DNA of 64,000 nt from Bettongia penicillata ogilbyi (GCA_023548195.1 JAJHZJ010000808.1:6812389-6876388), one strand, 5' to 3'; counted from the stretch's first letter, positions 36,415 through 47,402 are shown. The notes: generated by a model not told the origin, from the letters alone. Made by a program: numbers and translations.

Positions 36415-36736
36415 TGGATAGCTGGGGGTGCAGTGGATAGAGCACCAGTACAGGAGTCAGGAGGACCTGAGTTCAAATCTCACCTCAGACACTTGACACT
36501 CACTAGCTGTGTGACCTTGGGCAAGTCACTTAACCCCAACTACCTCATCCTGGGTCATCTCCAGTCATCCTTGTGAATATCTGGTCACTGGATTCAGATG
36601 GCTCTGGAGGAGAAGGCAAGCTGGTGACCTGCACAGCTCTCCCTCACTCAAAACAAAGTCAAGTGCAACTCATGTCATCATTTCTCTGATTGCATGGTCT
36701 TCTTCAGCAAGGAAGGACAGATGCACACACACATAC
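36415..36736 (+). mobile_element. SINE1-type tRNA-headed SINE with RTE tail, inserted in L1
   Basis: The tRNA-derived head contains gcagtggatagagcac and a B-box-like gagttcaaatc (36471-36481). The core 'gtgtgaccttgggcaagtcacttaacccc' follows, then an RTE-like tail ('ctccagtcatccttgtgaatatctgg...catggtcttcttcagcaaggaaggac') ending in a CA-rich repeat. Target repeats are attgtcacatt (36404-36414) and attttcacatt (36737-36747), with one mismatch. Such SINEs are known in marsupials and are thought to use RTE/BovB machinery. Confidence 0.8.
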
Positions 36737-37355
36737 ATTTTCACATTAGTTATGTTGTAAAGAATTAGAACCAATGGGAGAAACCGTAAGAAAGAAGAAA
36801 CAGAACAAAACAACAAAAAAAAGAGAACAAATGGTAAGCTTCCATCTGCATTTAGATTCCATAATTCTTTTTCTGGATATGAATAGCATTTTCCATCATG
36901 AGTCTTCTGGAGTTGTCTTAGATCTTTGCATTGCTGAGGAGAATTAAGTCTATCAAGCTTAGTCATCACACGATGGTGCTGTTACTGCGTACAATGTTCT
37001 CCTGATTCTGCTCATTTCAACTCAGCATCAATTCATGTAAGTCTTTTCAGGTTGAGTCTACCAGCTTATCATTTCTTCTAGTACAATCATATTCCATTAC
37101 ATTCATATACCAAACTTATCCAGCCACTACTCAACTGATAGCCATCCCCTTAATTCAAAATTCTTGGCTACCACAAAAAAAGAGCTGTTATAAATACTTT
37201 TGTACATGTGGGCTCTTTTCCTATTTCTGTGATCTCTTTGGGATGTAGACCTAGAGGTAGTATTGCTGGGTCAAAGAGTATGCAGTTTTATAACCCTTTA
37301 GGTATAGTTCCAAATTACTCTCCAGAATGGTTGGATCAGTTCACAACACAGTAAA
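36737..37355 (-). mobile_element. L1 3' UTR, proximal part (split by SINE)
   Basis: It resumes 'tcacattagttatgttgtaaag' directly after the SINE. It then carries the full reversed L1 3' UTR order: 'catttagattcc', 'gagtcttctggagttgtcttag', 'gtacaatcatattccattacattcatatacc', 'aaaaaaagagctgttataaatacttttgtacatg', 'gtagtattgctgggtcaaagagtatgc' and 'ccaaattactctccagaatggttggatcagttcacaac'. Truncated 5' at about 37355. Confidence 0.8.
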
Positions 37356-37637
37356 TTATTTAAAACAAATACATTTCATAAAAAATGTTGAGGACCTGGT
37401 GATGTGGTGAGACAAAGGAATAATTACTTCACTGGTATCCCCATAAAATACAGAGAAATTGAGCAAGATTCAACATGTTAGAAGTATCTTCAGTGTATAC
37501 TTAAGAGTGGACATGAGCTAGAATCACATAGAATGAAGAGGCACGAATCTTCCTTGTTGAAAGGAATAGTTACACTGATGAGAATATATTCATTTGAATA
37601 TGTCAGTACCATAACTAAGGGAACAAGTATCATAGGT
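37356..37637. other. Spacer between L1 and HAL1-like element
   Basis: Nothing identified. Confidence 0.4.
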
Positions 37638-37649
37638 AGAATCCAGATA
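37638..37649. repeat. Target-site duplication, 5' side of HAL1-like element
   Basis: agaatccagata, identical to 40612-40623 beyond the second A-run. Confidence 0.75.
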
Positions 37650-38406
37650 AAGGGGCAGAGCCAAGACGGCAGAGTAGAAAGATGCACATACACTAACTCT
37701 TCCCCTACAGCTCATAAAATACCTCTAAAGAAAGACTCTCAACAAAAGAAGCCACAGAACAACAGAGTGGAGGAGATTTCCAGCCCAGAGTGACCTGAAA
37801 GGCCAATGGCAAAAGTCTGTGGCACTGGACTTAGAGCAGAGCCCAGTTCAGCCTTGGCTGTGTGGCACAGCACTGGGAAGACAATCCAAGAAGTGGCAGG
37901 AGCAGCAATTGGTAGATTCCTCAACCCACAGGTGCCAAAGGTCAGTGAGAGGGTCTTTTCAGCTGGCCCAGAAGGGAGCAGGGTATTCCCATAGCTCTGG
38001 TCTCAGGCAGCACTGGCAGAGGCCACATTGGGCTGCAGCAGCCTCACAGCAACCTGCATCCATTATTGGATCATAAAATTCCTGGGGGAGCTGATCCTTG
38101 CCTCAGCCCTGTGTGGTGGCTCTGCAACCACCTAATGCTCCTGGGGTAATTGAGCAGCTGATCTTTATCTCACACTGAATGACGGCCCTGCCCCCAGTGC
38201 TGGTTTGGTGGAACTGGAGACCAGGTGGTTGTGGAGAGGAACTCTACTATTTACAGATTCTGGGCACAAAAGTTTCTGGTTGCTCCCAGACCAGTGCACA
38301 TGCTGGATTGTGCCACCTTGGAGGAACTGAGATTTTACAGATACCCAGAGTATACCCTACTTTTGACAAGGAGCCCAAAAGTCAAGTAACTGGTTGGGAA
38401 AATGCC

Positions 38407-39340
38407 CAAAAAGGGAAAAAAATAAGACTGTAGAAGGTTACTTTCTTGGTGAACAGATGCCTTCTCCCATCCTTTCAGATGAGGAAGAACAATGTTTACC
38501 ATCAGGGAAAGACATAAAAGTCAAGCTTCTGTGTCCCAAACATCCAAAATAAATATTCAATGGTCTCAGGTCATGGAAGAGCACAAAAAGGATTTTGAAA
38601 ATCAAGTAAGAGAAGTGGAGGAAAAATTGGGAAGAGAAATGAGAGAGATACAAGAAAATAATGGAAAGTGAGTCAACAACTTGCTAAAGGAGACCCCAAA
38701 AATGCTGAAGAAAATAACATCTTTAAAAATAGGGTAACTCAATTGGCAAAAGAGGTCCAAAAAATACGATGAGGAGAAGAATGCTTTAAAAAACAGGATT
38801 AGCCAAATGGAAAAGGAGGTTCAAAAGCTCAATGAAGAAAATAGTTCTTTAAAAATTAGAATAGAAGAGATGGAGGCTAATGACTTTATGAGAAACCAAG
38901 AAATTACAAAACAAAACCAAAAGAATGAAAAAACTGGAAGATAATGTGAAATATCTCATTGGAAAAACAACTGGCCTGGAAAATAGATCCAGGAGAGACA
39001 ATTTAAAAATTATGGGACTGCCTGAAAGCCATGGCCAAAAAAAGAGTCTAGACATCATCTTTCATTGAAATTATCAAGGAAAACTACCATGATATTCTAG
39101 AACCAGAGGGAAAAATAAATATTGAAAGAATCCACCAATCACCTCCTGAAAGAGCTGTAAAAAGAGAAATTTCTAGGAACATTGTAGCCAAACTCCAGAG
39201 TTCCCAGGTCAAGGAGAAAATATTGGAAGCAGCTAGAAAGAAACAATTTGAGTATTGTGGAAATATAATTAGGGTAACCCAAGATCTAGCAGCTTCTACA
39301 TTAAGGGATCGAAGTGCATGGAATATGATGTTTCAGAAGT
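38407..39340 (+). pseudogene. HAL1-like ORF1, broken copy
   Basis: This is an ORF1p-like nucleic-acid-binding protein frame: charged coiled-coil repeats followed by RRM-like and C-terminal-domain codons. It aligns by eye with the better preserved ORF1 at 45858-46793. The frame is interrupted several times: an early stop follows the A-run after the probable ATG near 38402, there is a stop at 'aagtgagtc' near 38666, and frame changes occur within the coiled coil and at 39060. Not expected to make protein. Confidence 0.65.
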
Positions 39341-39593
39341 CAGAGTAACTGGGACTAAAACCAAGAATCACCTACCCAAGACTTTCAAGCATTCTTGATG
39401 AAAAGACCAAAGCAGAAAAGAAAATTTGACTTTCAAACACAATAATCAAGAGAATGTAAACAGGAAAGAGAAATCATAAGGGACTCACTAAAGTTGAATT
39501 GTTTACATTCCTACATGGAAAGACAATATTTGTAACTCTTGAAACTTTTTTCAGTATCTGGGTAGATGATGGGATTATACATACACACATACG

Positions 39594-39596
<3 letters not shown>

Positions 39597-39682
<86 letters not shown>

Positions 39683-39712
39683 AGACAGAGAGAGAGACAG
39701 AGAGACAGAGAA
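39597..39712 (+). repeat. (GA)n microsatellite inside HAL1-like 3' UTR
   Basis: About 80 bases of near-pure GA followed by interrupted GA/CAGA. It is preceded by a short ACACAC remnant, so the ancestral element probably carried both CA and GA seeds. Confidence 0.9.
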
Positions 39713-40530
39713 CACAGGGGGGAGTTGAATAGAAAGGGATCATATGTAAAAAAATAAAATTAAGGGGTGAGAGGAATATATTGGGAGGAGAAAGGGAGAA
39801 ATGGAATGGAGCAAATTATCTCTCATAAAAGAGGCAAGAAAAAGACTTTTCAATGGAGGGAAAAAGAGAGGAGGTGAGATGGAAAATGTGAAGCTTACTT
39901 TCATCACATTTGACTCAAGGAAGGAATAAAATCCACACCCATTTTGGTATAAAAACCTATCTTACAATACAGGAAAGTGGGGGAGAAGGGGATAAGCAGT
40001 ATGGGAGGGGGGTGATGGAAAAGAGGGCAGTGGGAGGAGGGAACAATTAAAAGCCAACACTCTTGGGGAGAGACATGGTCAAAAGAGAGAATAGAAGAAA
40101 TAGGGAGCAGGATAGGATGGAGGGAAATATAGTTAGTCTTACACAACACGACTATTATGAAAGTCATTTGCAAAATTACACATATATAGCCTATATTGAA
40201 TTGCTTGCCATCTTAATGGGGATGGTTAGGGAGGGAGAAAGGAGAAGAAGTTGGAACTGAAAGTTTTAGGAGCAACTGTTGAGCATTGTTCTTGCATACA
40301 ACTGGGAAACAAGAAATACAGGTAATGTGGTATAAAATTTATCTTGCCCTATGGGACAAAAGAGAAGATGGGGATAAGGAAGGGAGAGACGTTAGAAGAG
40401 AGAGCAGATTGGTGCTAGGCGTAATTGGGATGCTTGGCATTTTGGAGAGATGGGAAGAAAATTTGAAACTCAAAATTTTGTGGAAATGAATATTGGAAAC
40501 TTAAATAAATTTAAAAAAAATTAAAAAAGG

Positions 40531-40602
40531 AAAGCTGGCTGGTCAAGTTCAACTTTTGTTAACTGTTCTGTTTATGTTGACCCTCTAAAATATGATTACA
40601 GT
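40531..40602 (+). other. Probable 3'-transduced flank of the HAL1-like element
   Basis: About 70 bases of non-repetitive sequence lie between the element's own A-rich tail and a second A-run, and the target repeat follows only the second A-run. This is the expected layout when transcription reads through the element's weak poly(A) site into donor flank and the whole transcript is inserted. Confidence 0.6.
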
Positions 40603-40611
40603 AAAAAAAAA

Positions 40612-40623
40612 AGAATCCAGATA
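40612..40623. repeat. Target-site duplication, 3' side of HAL1-like element
   Basis: Second copy of agaatccagata. It immediately follows the second A-run and not the first, which is the key evidence for a transduced segment. Confidence 0.75.
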
Positions 40624-40669
40624 TCTAATTTTCGTTTCGACATTGGGTGATACAATCCCATGATTTCAT

Positions 40670-40674
<5 letters not shown>

Positions 40675-40718
<44 letters not shown>

Positions 40719-40729
40719 TGTGTGTGTGT
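40675..40729 (+). repeat. (TG)n microsatellite
   Basis: TG repeat with one TT interruption near 40715. Confidence 0.95.
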
Positions 40730-41694
40730 CTTAGAAAGGGGTAGTGGTAACATTTCAGTTGTAATGCCTGGCTATTTTACTCTAACTGGTGAAATGACCA
40801 GTTTTATTCTTTGAATTGGCTGGCTGCCTTCTTTAGTTAATGTATTGTGTAACTATAGTTAATATCTTTGCTTAAAAAATAGACCTCATATTTTCTTCCA
40901 GAAACGTAGTTCTAGAGTGACATTAAAAGTGTATGTGAGGAGAGAAAGCAAATGTACAATTCTGGTTTATCTTTTCAAATGGAAATAGTGTACTCATTTA
41001 TGAAAATTCAGTCACGAATTTTCTGGGTTTTATTCTATACACATTAGTATGTAAACATACCTTTGGTTTTGGTGGAAAGAACTACTTAAAAAGTGTCATT
41101 AAAATTCCTTTCAAGACTGTGTAGAGTACTTAGGGAATAGAAGAATTCATCAGCCTTAGATCCCTACCCCACTTTATTGTGCTTCATTTATTTAAGCGGG
41201 AAAAAATATCTCATATACATTGCTTTGCATGACTAATGAGGTCTTCCTGAGGAAAAGGAGGGCAGGACAGTTATCTGAAGAGTCTAACACAAGGATTTAG
41301 TGTGATCTTGAATTGCTTATTATATACCAAGAGTAAAAATGCCATAGAAAAATCTTTGTAATTGTTTTCCTTTGTAACAACTTTAGTTTCTCTTTGATTT
41401 TTGTTTTATTTGCAAATCAATTTAGAATTCGGTTCCCTGACTCACATTATGCTGTTCTAAAAATATATATATAAATTTTCTGTGACAAATGATCCCATCT
41501 TCTGTAAATAACTTCTGTGGGGCAGTTGATGTAAGCTCAGATCACAGGGTCTTAAAACTTGGAGGAATGACTAGAGCTGAAGATTTCAGGATCAGGCAGA
41601 GGGATGCTAAAGAGACCGTTTTTTGTTTTTTCTTTTTCTTTTTTTAGTTTTATAGGTTTTATTAAGTAAGGGTTTCTGGTAAAAAGTTTTGTTG
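40730..41694. other. No gene recognised
   Basis: Unassigned; T-rich tract at 41617-41647. Confidence 0.4.
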
Positions 41695-41885
41695 AACACT
41701 AATAAGTTGCAATGAAAATGATGCTGGATTTGGAGTTGAAGAATCCAGTTCAAGTCTTAGCTCTGACACTTAATTGCAATGTGACTTTGAGGAAGTTGTG
41801 GAATTTCTCCCTGCTTCAGTTTCCTTTTTTATAACATGAGAGGTTTAGCCTAGATGATCTTGATAAGTCCTTTTCAGTCTATTTT
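41695..41885 (+). mobile_element. MIR
   Basis: 'atgctggatttggagttgaagaatccagttcaagtc', 'cattgcaatgtgactttgagg'-like core, 'aacatgagaggtttagcctagatgatcttgataagtcc'. Confidence 0.7.
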
Positions 41886-41924
41886 TGTAGTTTCTATTTT
41901 GTTGTTATTTTTTTTAACAATGCT

Positions 41925-42095
41925 AGGAATTCATGGGGTCCCTGGTGAGGAAATTTCCCCAGTGTAGGTTGACACCTTCTTTGTAATTTAAAGTGTTGGT
42001 GCCTGAAGATCTGTGAGGGTAAGAAACTTTCCCGGAGTTACAGAGTGAATCTGAGACCAGTTCTATTTCTATTATACCCTATTGCCTCTCATCTA
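41925..42095 (-). mobile_element. MIR/Mar1-like core-SINE, minus strand
   Basis: 'cctggtgaggaaatttccccagtgtaggttgacaccttctttg', 'gaggg...ttacagagtgaatctgagacc', 'attataccctattgcctctc'. Confidence 0.65.
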
Positions 42096-43794
42096 ATGTT
42101 CAATAATGGTTGGAAAAACAATTATTGAGACAATGAACTCAATTTCAAAATTATTTTGAAGAAACCAACTGATCATGGAGTACAAACTAAAATACTAAAA
42201 CTAAATAACAGCTAATCCTCAGCTAAATATCTAAAAGAAAGTTTGGCTAAATGTGGCTGGAAGAGTCATTAAATATAGACATTGCATAGTTTTCTCTTGA
42301 ACTTGTATTATTATTTCTATTCAAATCTGACTGCTTTTGAGGCACTCTTTTTAACTTACAGAATAAAAGTTCAAAAATATAGAGTTTATGTTTTACAGAT
42401 GGCTAATTTGTGCATCATTAAAGAGAACTGCTACCAAAGAAAAACTACCCTTTCTACTTTGAAATATAACTCAAGTAAAGCTGTACATCATTGATAAATG
42501 GGGGTTACTTATCAGTGCTTAGCATATAGGAATCTATGAAAGGAACATCAGAGTAATTGTTTAAAAGCAATTAGTTTTCTAAGTTACAGATACAGGATTA
42601 AGTATGGGGACTTTTGGAAATACACCAAGGGAAATTAAACACTATACATTTAAACCTATAAATTTGATATTTTCAAGCCATCTTTGCCTTGTAAAAGTGA
42701 TGGATGTCTTTGTACTTTGCATAGTTAAACCTGGAAAAGGCAGAATTACAGTCATGGTTCAATATCTTACATGATCACCTTGAAAAGTAGATGGTAAATG
42801 AGAAAATTTTCCATTCCTTTTTTACTTTATTTTTTGAAAGGGTAAGCAGTATAGTAATGTACATAGTTCAAGTTATACCTACATGATCACCCAAGGACTC
42901 TGAAAAATTATTTCAATTGATATATCTTTTTGATCTATGTCAAACTCAAGTTTCATGGTTCCTCTACCCCAACATTTCTCCACTACACTAAAGGAATACC
43001 AAGCAATTAGTTCCAACTGAAAAATCAGCAATGTATCTGAGTGTTTTGTTTATACAATATTGAGAAATTGGTTGGAACAATTATTTCTATTACTTGACTC
43101 AACTATCTGGTTGACCATCCTCATCTGTGCCATTTTTTTTCACCAAAAAATGTCTTAAAGAAAGTTTGGGGCTATCATTGGGTCTTTCTGACAAGTAGCT
43201 GTAACTCATTGAGATCTATGGGGATATAGCAGAGAGGTTGAAGGATGATGCATAGTTCCCCCCTTCTTCCATACCCAATCTAAGTTTCCTAAAGCACTAT
43301 TTTCTGCCCTTTGTTTATAATCTTTTCATGTCTCCCTGCAATCAGTCAGAAACTTTGTACTTAGAGCATGAATTAACTTAAGCCTTCTTAAATGTTTGTA
43401 TCCTCAAGATTAGACTTTCAGCTTTGCTTAATGGATGCTTTTCTCTACCCTTAGGACATTGGCTAAGCTTAGCCTATTTTGAATGCCAACTTCTCATAAT
43501 AACACATTTTTTTTTTTGTCTCTGGGCTTCTGAGAATTTTGAGTGGAACCCACCTTTTCCTTTCTCCACCCTGAAATAATTTCTACTAATGGGGAGAAGG
43601 GAATCAGATGGGACCAGAATGGTTGATACAAGACACAACCCCATATAGCTCTTGGATAAGTTGAAAAGATAGAAAAGGAGAGGCAAGTAGATCCATGGAG
43701 TCTCTGTTTCACTTATACAGAGCAGACAAAGAGCTAATGGAAATGTGCCCCCTTTATATGGGGAATAAAGCATTACCCTCATTCTCTCTGTGGT
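42096..43794. other. No gene recognised
   Basis: Unassigned sequence. A pair of overlapping minus-strand frames near 43474-43800 has no motif. Confidence 0.45.
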
Positions 43795-44000
43795 CACCAT
43801 GGTGTAGTATATAGGGCACTGGACTTGGATTCAGGAGGACTTGGGTTCGAATACCACCTCAGAAACTTGCAGTGTTATCTTTGGAAAATCATTTAACCTC
43901 TCTGTGATTCTATTTGCTAATCTGCAAAATAGAAGAGGGGATGCACTCAAAGTCCTCTAAACTCCTTCCTAGCTCTACAACTGTGATTCTATCATTAATT
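43795..44000 (+). mobile_element. MIR
   Basis: 'atggtgtagtatatagggcactggacttggattcaggaggacttgggttcg', 'catttaacctctctgtgattc', 'ctccttcctagctctacaactgtgattc'. Confidence 0.8.
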
Positions 44001-44479
44001 CACAGAGAACAACTCTCGGTTGTTTTTATACATACTTGCTTTCTTACCCATAACTCTTCAGAAATAATTAGCTAGACAAGCACTACTTTATAGTGACAGC
44101 ATATTAACAGAAATTGAATATGTTTATTTAGAGGTGAGAATCATTATTTTAGATTTCTGTACTGAGCTGAGTCAATTCATATAGACTGCAGAAATGTGGA
44201 AAATAACGCTATAATATCTTGTCTGCTTCTGTGCAATGTCTATTAAAGTAAATAATTTGCTTTTTGTAGTTCAAAATCAAAGACCTGGTAGCATTTTACA
44301 TAACTTTTATGTCTTAGAAAAGTCCACATTTACATGAAAAGTCTCCATTCCTTGAAATATTGAGCTCCTGAAATATATGACATATATTGTTAGTGCCCTC
44401 CTCAGTCTCCAAATAATGATTAAGTTGAAATCTATTGAAGGTTTTTGAAGATACTTGAGACAATTACCTTTTTAATTTT
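44001..44479. other. No gene recognised
   Basis: Nothing identified. Confidence 0.4.
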
Positions 44480-44567
44480 TTCCAGTTTCTTCATTTTTCT
44501 CAATATTTTGAGTTCACTTTCTTCCAGGTCCATACTCTGCCCCATTCAGACCATAACTACTATGGTT
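44480..44567 (+). mobile_element. CR1/L3-like LINE fragment, left half
   Basis: The text 'ccccattcagaccataactactatggttctgttcaatctattt' continues at 47403 as 'agtaaggacaaggaaac...gaagggcc', matching the common mammalian old-LINE tail pattern. The subfamily name is uncertain. Confidence 0.45.
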
Positions 44568-44584
44568 CTGTTCAATCTATTTTA
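44568..44584. repeat. Target-site duplication (tail side) of minus-strand HAL1-like element
   Basis: ctgttcaatctatttta; it differs by one base from 47403-47419. Confidence 0.75.
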
Positions 44585-45427
44585 TTTTATTTTATTTTTT
44601 TAAATATAAATTTATTTAACTTTTTACATTCATTTTCACAAAATTTTGGCTTCCAAATTTTCTCCCCATTTGTCCCCTCTCCCACCCCAATACACCAAGC
44701 ATTCTAATTTCCCCTGTCACCAATCTGCTCTCCCTTCTATCCTCCCTCCCTTCTCTTGTCCCCATTTTCTCTTTTGTCCTGTAGGGTCAGATGACTTTCT
44801 ATTCCCCATTAACTGTATTTCTTATTTCCTAGTAGCAACAACAATACTCAACAGTTGTTCCTAAAACTTTGAGTTCCAATTTCTCCCCATCCCTCCTTCC
44901 CCATCCATTCCCTTTGGGAAGCAGGCAATTCAATATAGGCCATATCTGTGTAGTTTTGCAAATGACTTCGATAATAGTCGTGTTGTGTAAGACTAACTGT
45001 ATTTCCCTCCATCCTCTCCTGCCCCCCCATTGTTTCTATTCTGTCTTTTGATCCTGTCCCTCCCCAAGAGTGTTGACTTCAAATTGCTCCCTCCTCCCAT
45101 TGCCCTCCCTTCCACCATCCCCCCCACCCTGCTTATCTCCTTCTCCCCCACTTTCCTGTATTGTAAGATAGGTTTTCATACCAAAAGGAGTGTGCATTTT
45201 ATTCCTCCCTTTAGTCGAATGTGATGAGAGTAAACTTCATGTTTTTCTTTCATCTCTCCTCTTTTTCCCTCCACTAAAAAGTCTCCTGCTTGCCTCTTGA
45301 ATGAGAGATAATTTACCCCATTCCATTTCACCCTCTCTCCTCCCACTACATTTCTCTCTCACCATTTACCTTAATTTCTTTTAAGATATGGTCCCATCCT
45401 ATTCAATTCACTCTGCCCTCTCTGTCA

Positions 45428-45468
45428 GTGTGTGCATGTGTGTATGTGTGTGTGTGCATGCATATACA

Positions 45469-45511
<43 letters not shown>
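45428..45511 (+). repeat. (TG)n microsatellite inside HAL1-like 3' UTR
   Basis: Impure then pure TG repeat. It lies at the 3' UTR position homologous to the (GA)n of the other HAL1-like copy. Confidence 0.9.
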
Positions 45512-45513
<2 letters not shown>

Positions 45514-45857
45514 TCCCACCAACTACCCAGATATTGAAAAGTTTTAAGAGTTACAAATATTGTTTTTCCACGTAGGAATGTAAACAGTTCACCTTTGGTA
45601 AGTCCCTTATGACTTCTCTTTGCTGTTTGCTTTTTCATGCTTCTTCTCATTCTTGTGTTTGAAGGTCCAATTTTCTTTTCAGCTCTGGTCTTTTCATCAA
45701 GAATGCTTGACAGTCCTCTATTTCACTGAAGACCATATTTTCCCCTGAAGTATTATATTCAGTTTTGCTGGGTAGGTGATTCTTGGTTTTAGTCCTAGTT
45801 CCTTTGACTTCTGGAATATCCTATTCCACGCCCTTCGATCCCTTAATGTAGAAGCTG

Positions 45858-46793
45858 CTAGATTTTTGTTATCCTGATTGTATTTCCACAGTACTGGAAT
45901 TGTTTCTTCCTAGCTGCTTGCAATATTTTCTCCTTGAGCTGGGAGTTCTGGAATTTGGCCACAATGTTCCTAGGAGTTTCTCTTTTTGGATCTCTTTCAG
46001 GTGGTGCTTGATGGATTCCTTCAATACTTATTTTGCCCCCTGGTTCTAGAATCTCAGGGCAATTTTCCATGATAATTTCATGAAAGATGATGTCTAGGCT
46101 CTTTTTTTGATCATGGCTTTCAGGTAGTCCCATAATTTTTAAATTGTCTCTCCTGGATCTATTTTCCAGGTCAGTTGTTTTTCCAACGAGATATTTCACA
46201 TTCTCTTCCATTTTTTCATTATTTTGGTTTTGTTTTATGATTTCTTGGTTTCTCAGAAAGTCTTTAGACTCCATCTGTTCCATTCTAATTTTGAGAGAAC
46301 TATTATCTTCAGTGAGCTTTTGAACCTCTTTTTCCATTTGGCTCATTCTTCTTTTGAAAGCATTCTTCTCCTCATTGGCTTTTTGAACCTCTTTTGCCAA
46401 TTGAGTGAGCCTATTTTTCAAGGTGTTATTTTCTTCAGCATTTGTTTGGGTCTCCTTTACCAAGGTATTGACCCATTTTTCATGCTTTTCTTGCATCTCT
46501 CTCATTTCTCTTCCCAGTTTTTCCTCCACCTGTCTAACTTGCTTTTCAAAATCCTTTTTGAGCTCTTCCATGGCCTGAGCCCAATGGATATCTATTTCGG
46601 ATATTTGGGATACAGAGGCCTGGGCTTCTATGTCTTTCCCTGATGGTAAGCATTGTTCCTCCTCATCAGAAAGGAAAGGAGGAAACATCTGTTCATAAAG
46701 AAAGTAACCTTCTATGGTCTTATTTTTTTTTTCCCTTTTCTGGGCATTTTCCCAGCCAGTTACTTGACTTCTGAGATTCTTCTCCACCCCCAC
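45858..46793 (-). CDS. HAL1-like ORF1 protein frame, nearly intact (RNA-binding, L1 ORF1p-like)
   Basis: An open frame of 311 codons. Residues about 36-75 are an acidic linker (DEEEQCLPSGKD). Residues about 75-205 are a highly charged coiled coil (ELKKDFEKQVRQVEEKL, then repeating KEVQK-type heptads), which in L1 ORF1p drives trimerisation. The RRM-like domain follows (LENRSRRDNLKIMGLPESHDQK), then the C-terminal domain (GIHQAPPERDPKRETPRNIVAKF, LKEKILQAARKKQFQYCG). In L1 such proteins coat element RNA with nucleic-acid-chaperone activity. The first codon of the frame is GTG directly after a stop; the likely ancestral ATG lies at about 46750-46752 but is put out of frame by a 10-base A-run. 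At the 3' end a one-base deletion relative to the 37.6-kb copy creates an early stop after RITKI. It is therefore a decayed element gene. Confidence 0.75.
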   Translation of the reverse strand: MGVEKNLRSQVTGWENAQKREKKNKTIEGYFLYEQMFPPFLSDEEEQCLPSGKDIEAQASVSQISEIDIHWAQAMEELKKDFEKQVRQVEEKLGREMREMQEKHEKWVNTLVKETQTNAEENNTLKNRLTQLAKEVQKANEEKNAFKRRMSQMEKEVQKLTEDNSSLKIRMEQMESKDFLRNQEIIKQNQNNEKMEENVKYLVGKTTDLENRSRRDNLKIMGLPESHDQKKSLDIIFHEIIMENCPEILEPGGKISIEGIHQAPPERDPKRETPRNIVAKFQNSQLKEKILQAARKKQFQYCGNTIRITKI

Positions 46794-47402
46794 CTAGATC
46801 CGCCCAGCTAGTGCTTGGGGTCTAAGATTCAAATGCTTCTTCCCAGCCTCAGGGCTTTCAGCGGCAAGCGGGGCTGCTATTCAATGTGAACTTAAGTTCT
46901 GGTGCTCAGGTGGGGGCAGGGCCACCTCCCAGGCTCAGTTCCCTCAGGGGCTTTATGTTGAGATCTTCAGCAATGGATCTGAGGTCCTGTTTGCTCCTGG
47001 AGCTCTGGCCACTCGCTGCCTCTGCTGCTGCCTCCCGAGGGGGCCTGAGTTATGGAGACACCCTGCTCCCCTCTCGACCAGCCCAGAAGTCTCTCTCACT
47101 GACCTGTCACACCTGTGGGTGGAGGGACCTTCGCAGCTTCAGGAGGTTCCATCCCTGAAGGCTGCTCAGATCTACTCCTCTCAGGGCTGTGTGGGCAGGG
47201 CTGGGATCCACTGTCCGGTGCATGATGGACCTTTGCAGTTCGTTTTTCAGGGCTCTCTGGAACAGAAATCTCCTGCACTGAATTGCTGCATGGCTTCCAC
47301 TGCTCCAGAATTTGTTGGGAGTTCTTTTTACAGGAAATTTATGGGCTGTGGATTCGGAGCTAGCATATGTATCTTTCTACTCTGCCATTTTGGCTCCTCC
47401 CC

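Larger units (their letters stand above)
37650..40611 (+). mobile_element. HAL1-like (ORF1-only, L1-derived) element, near full length, with 3' transduction
   Basis: The 5' end begins ggggcagagccaagacggc, the usual start of marsupial L1-type 5' UTRs. A GC-richer 5' UTR runs to about 38400, followed by a decayed ORF1 (about 38410-39340: coiled coil, then the RNA-binding core with LPESHGQKK and NIVAKLQSSQVKEKILEAARKK-type codons). The sequence then passes straight into a 3' UTR with no ORF2. The element's own A-rich tail is at about 40502-40530; about 70 bases of other sequence and a second A-run (40603-40611) follow before the target repeat. A 12-bp repeat agaatccagata flanks it at 37638-37649 and 40612-40623. 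HAL1s are known as ORF1-only L1 derivatives moved by L1 ORF2p; placing this copy among them is inference from structure. Confidence 0.75.
44585..47402 (-). mobile_element. HAL1-like (ORF1-only) element, full length, minus strand
   Basis: Read on the minus strand, it starts with gggaggagccaaaatggcag near 47400. It has a GC-rich 5' UTR of about 650 bases (47402-46760), an almost intact ORF1 (46793-45858) and a 3' UTR with a (CA)n stretch, and ends in an A-rich tail with (TAAA)-like units at 44585-44605. There is no ORF2. The order and the ORF1-to-3' UTR junction match the copy at 37650-40611. The 17-bp flanks at 44568-44584 and 47403-47419 differ at one base. Length is about 2.8 kb. It interrupts an older CR1/L3-like repeat. 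Confidence 0.78.

Noticed and set aside
36415..36500. tRNA gene
   Set aside because: tRNA-like head of a SINE (B-box-like gagttcaaatc), without a cloverleaf anticodon arm; the same holds for the other SINE heads.
39474..39743. Frames over the GA repeat in the HAL1-like 3' UTR
   Set aside because: Low-complexity translation inside a non-coding part of the element.
37650..47402. Endogenous retrovirus or a divergent gene pair
   Set aside because: No LTRs, primer site, gag/pol/env or protease motifs; both units are ORF1-only L1-type elements ending in A-tails.
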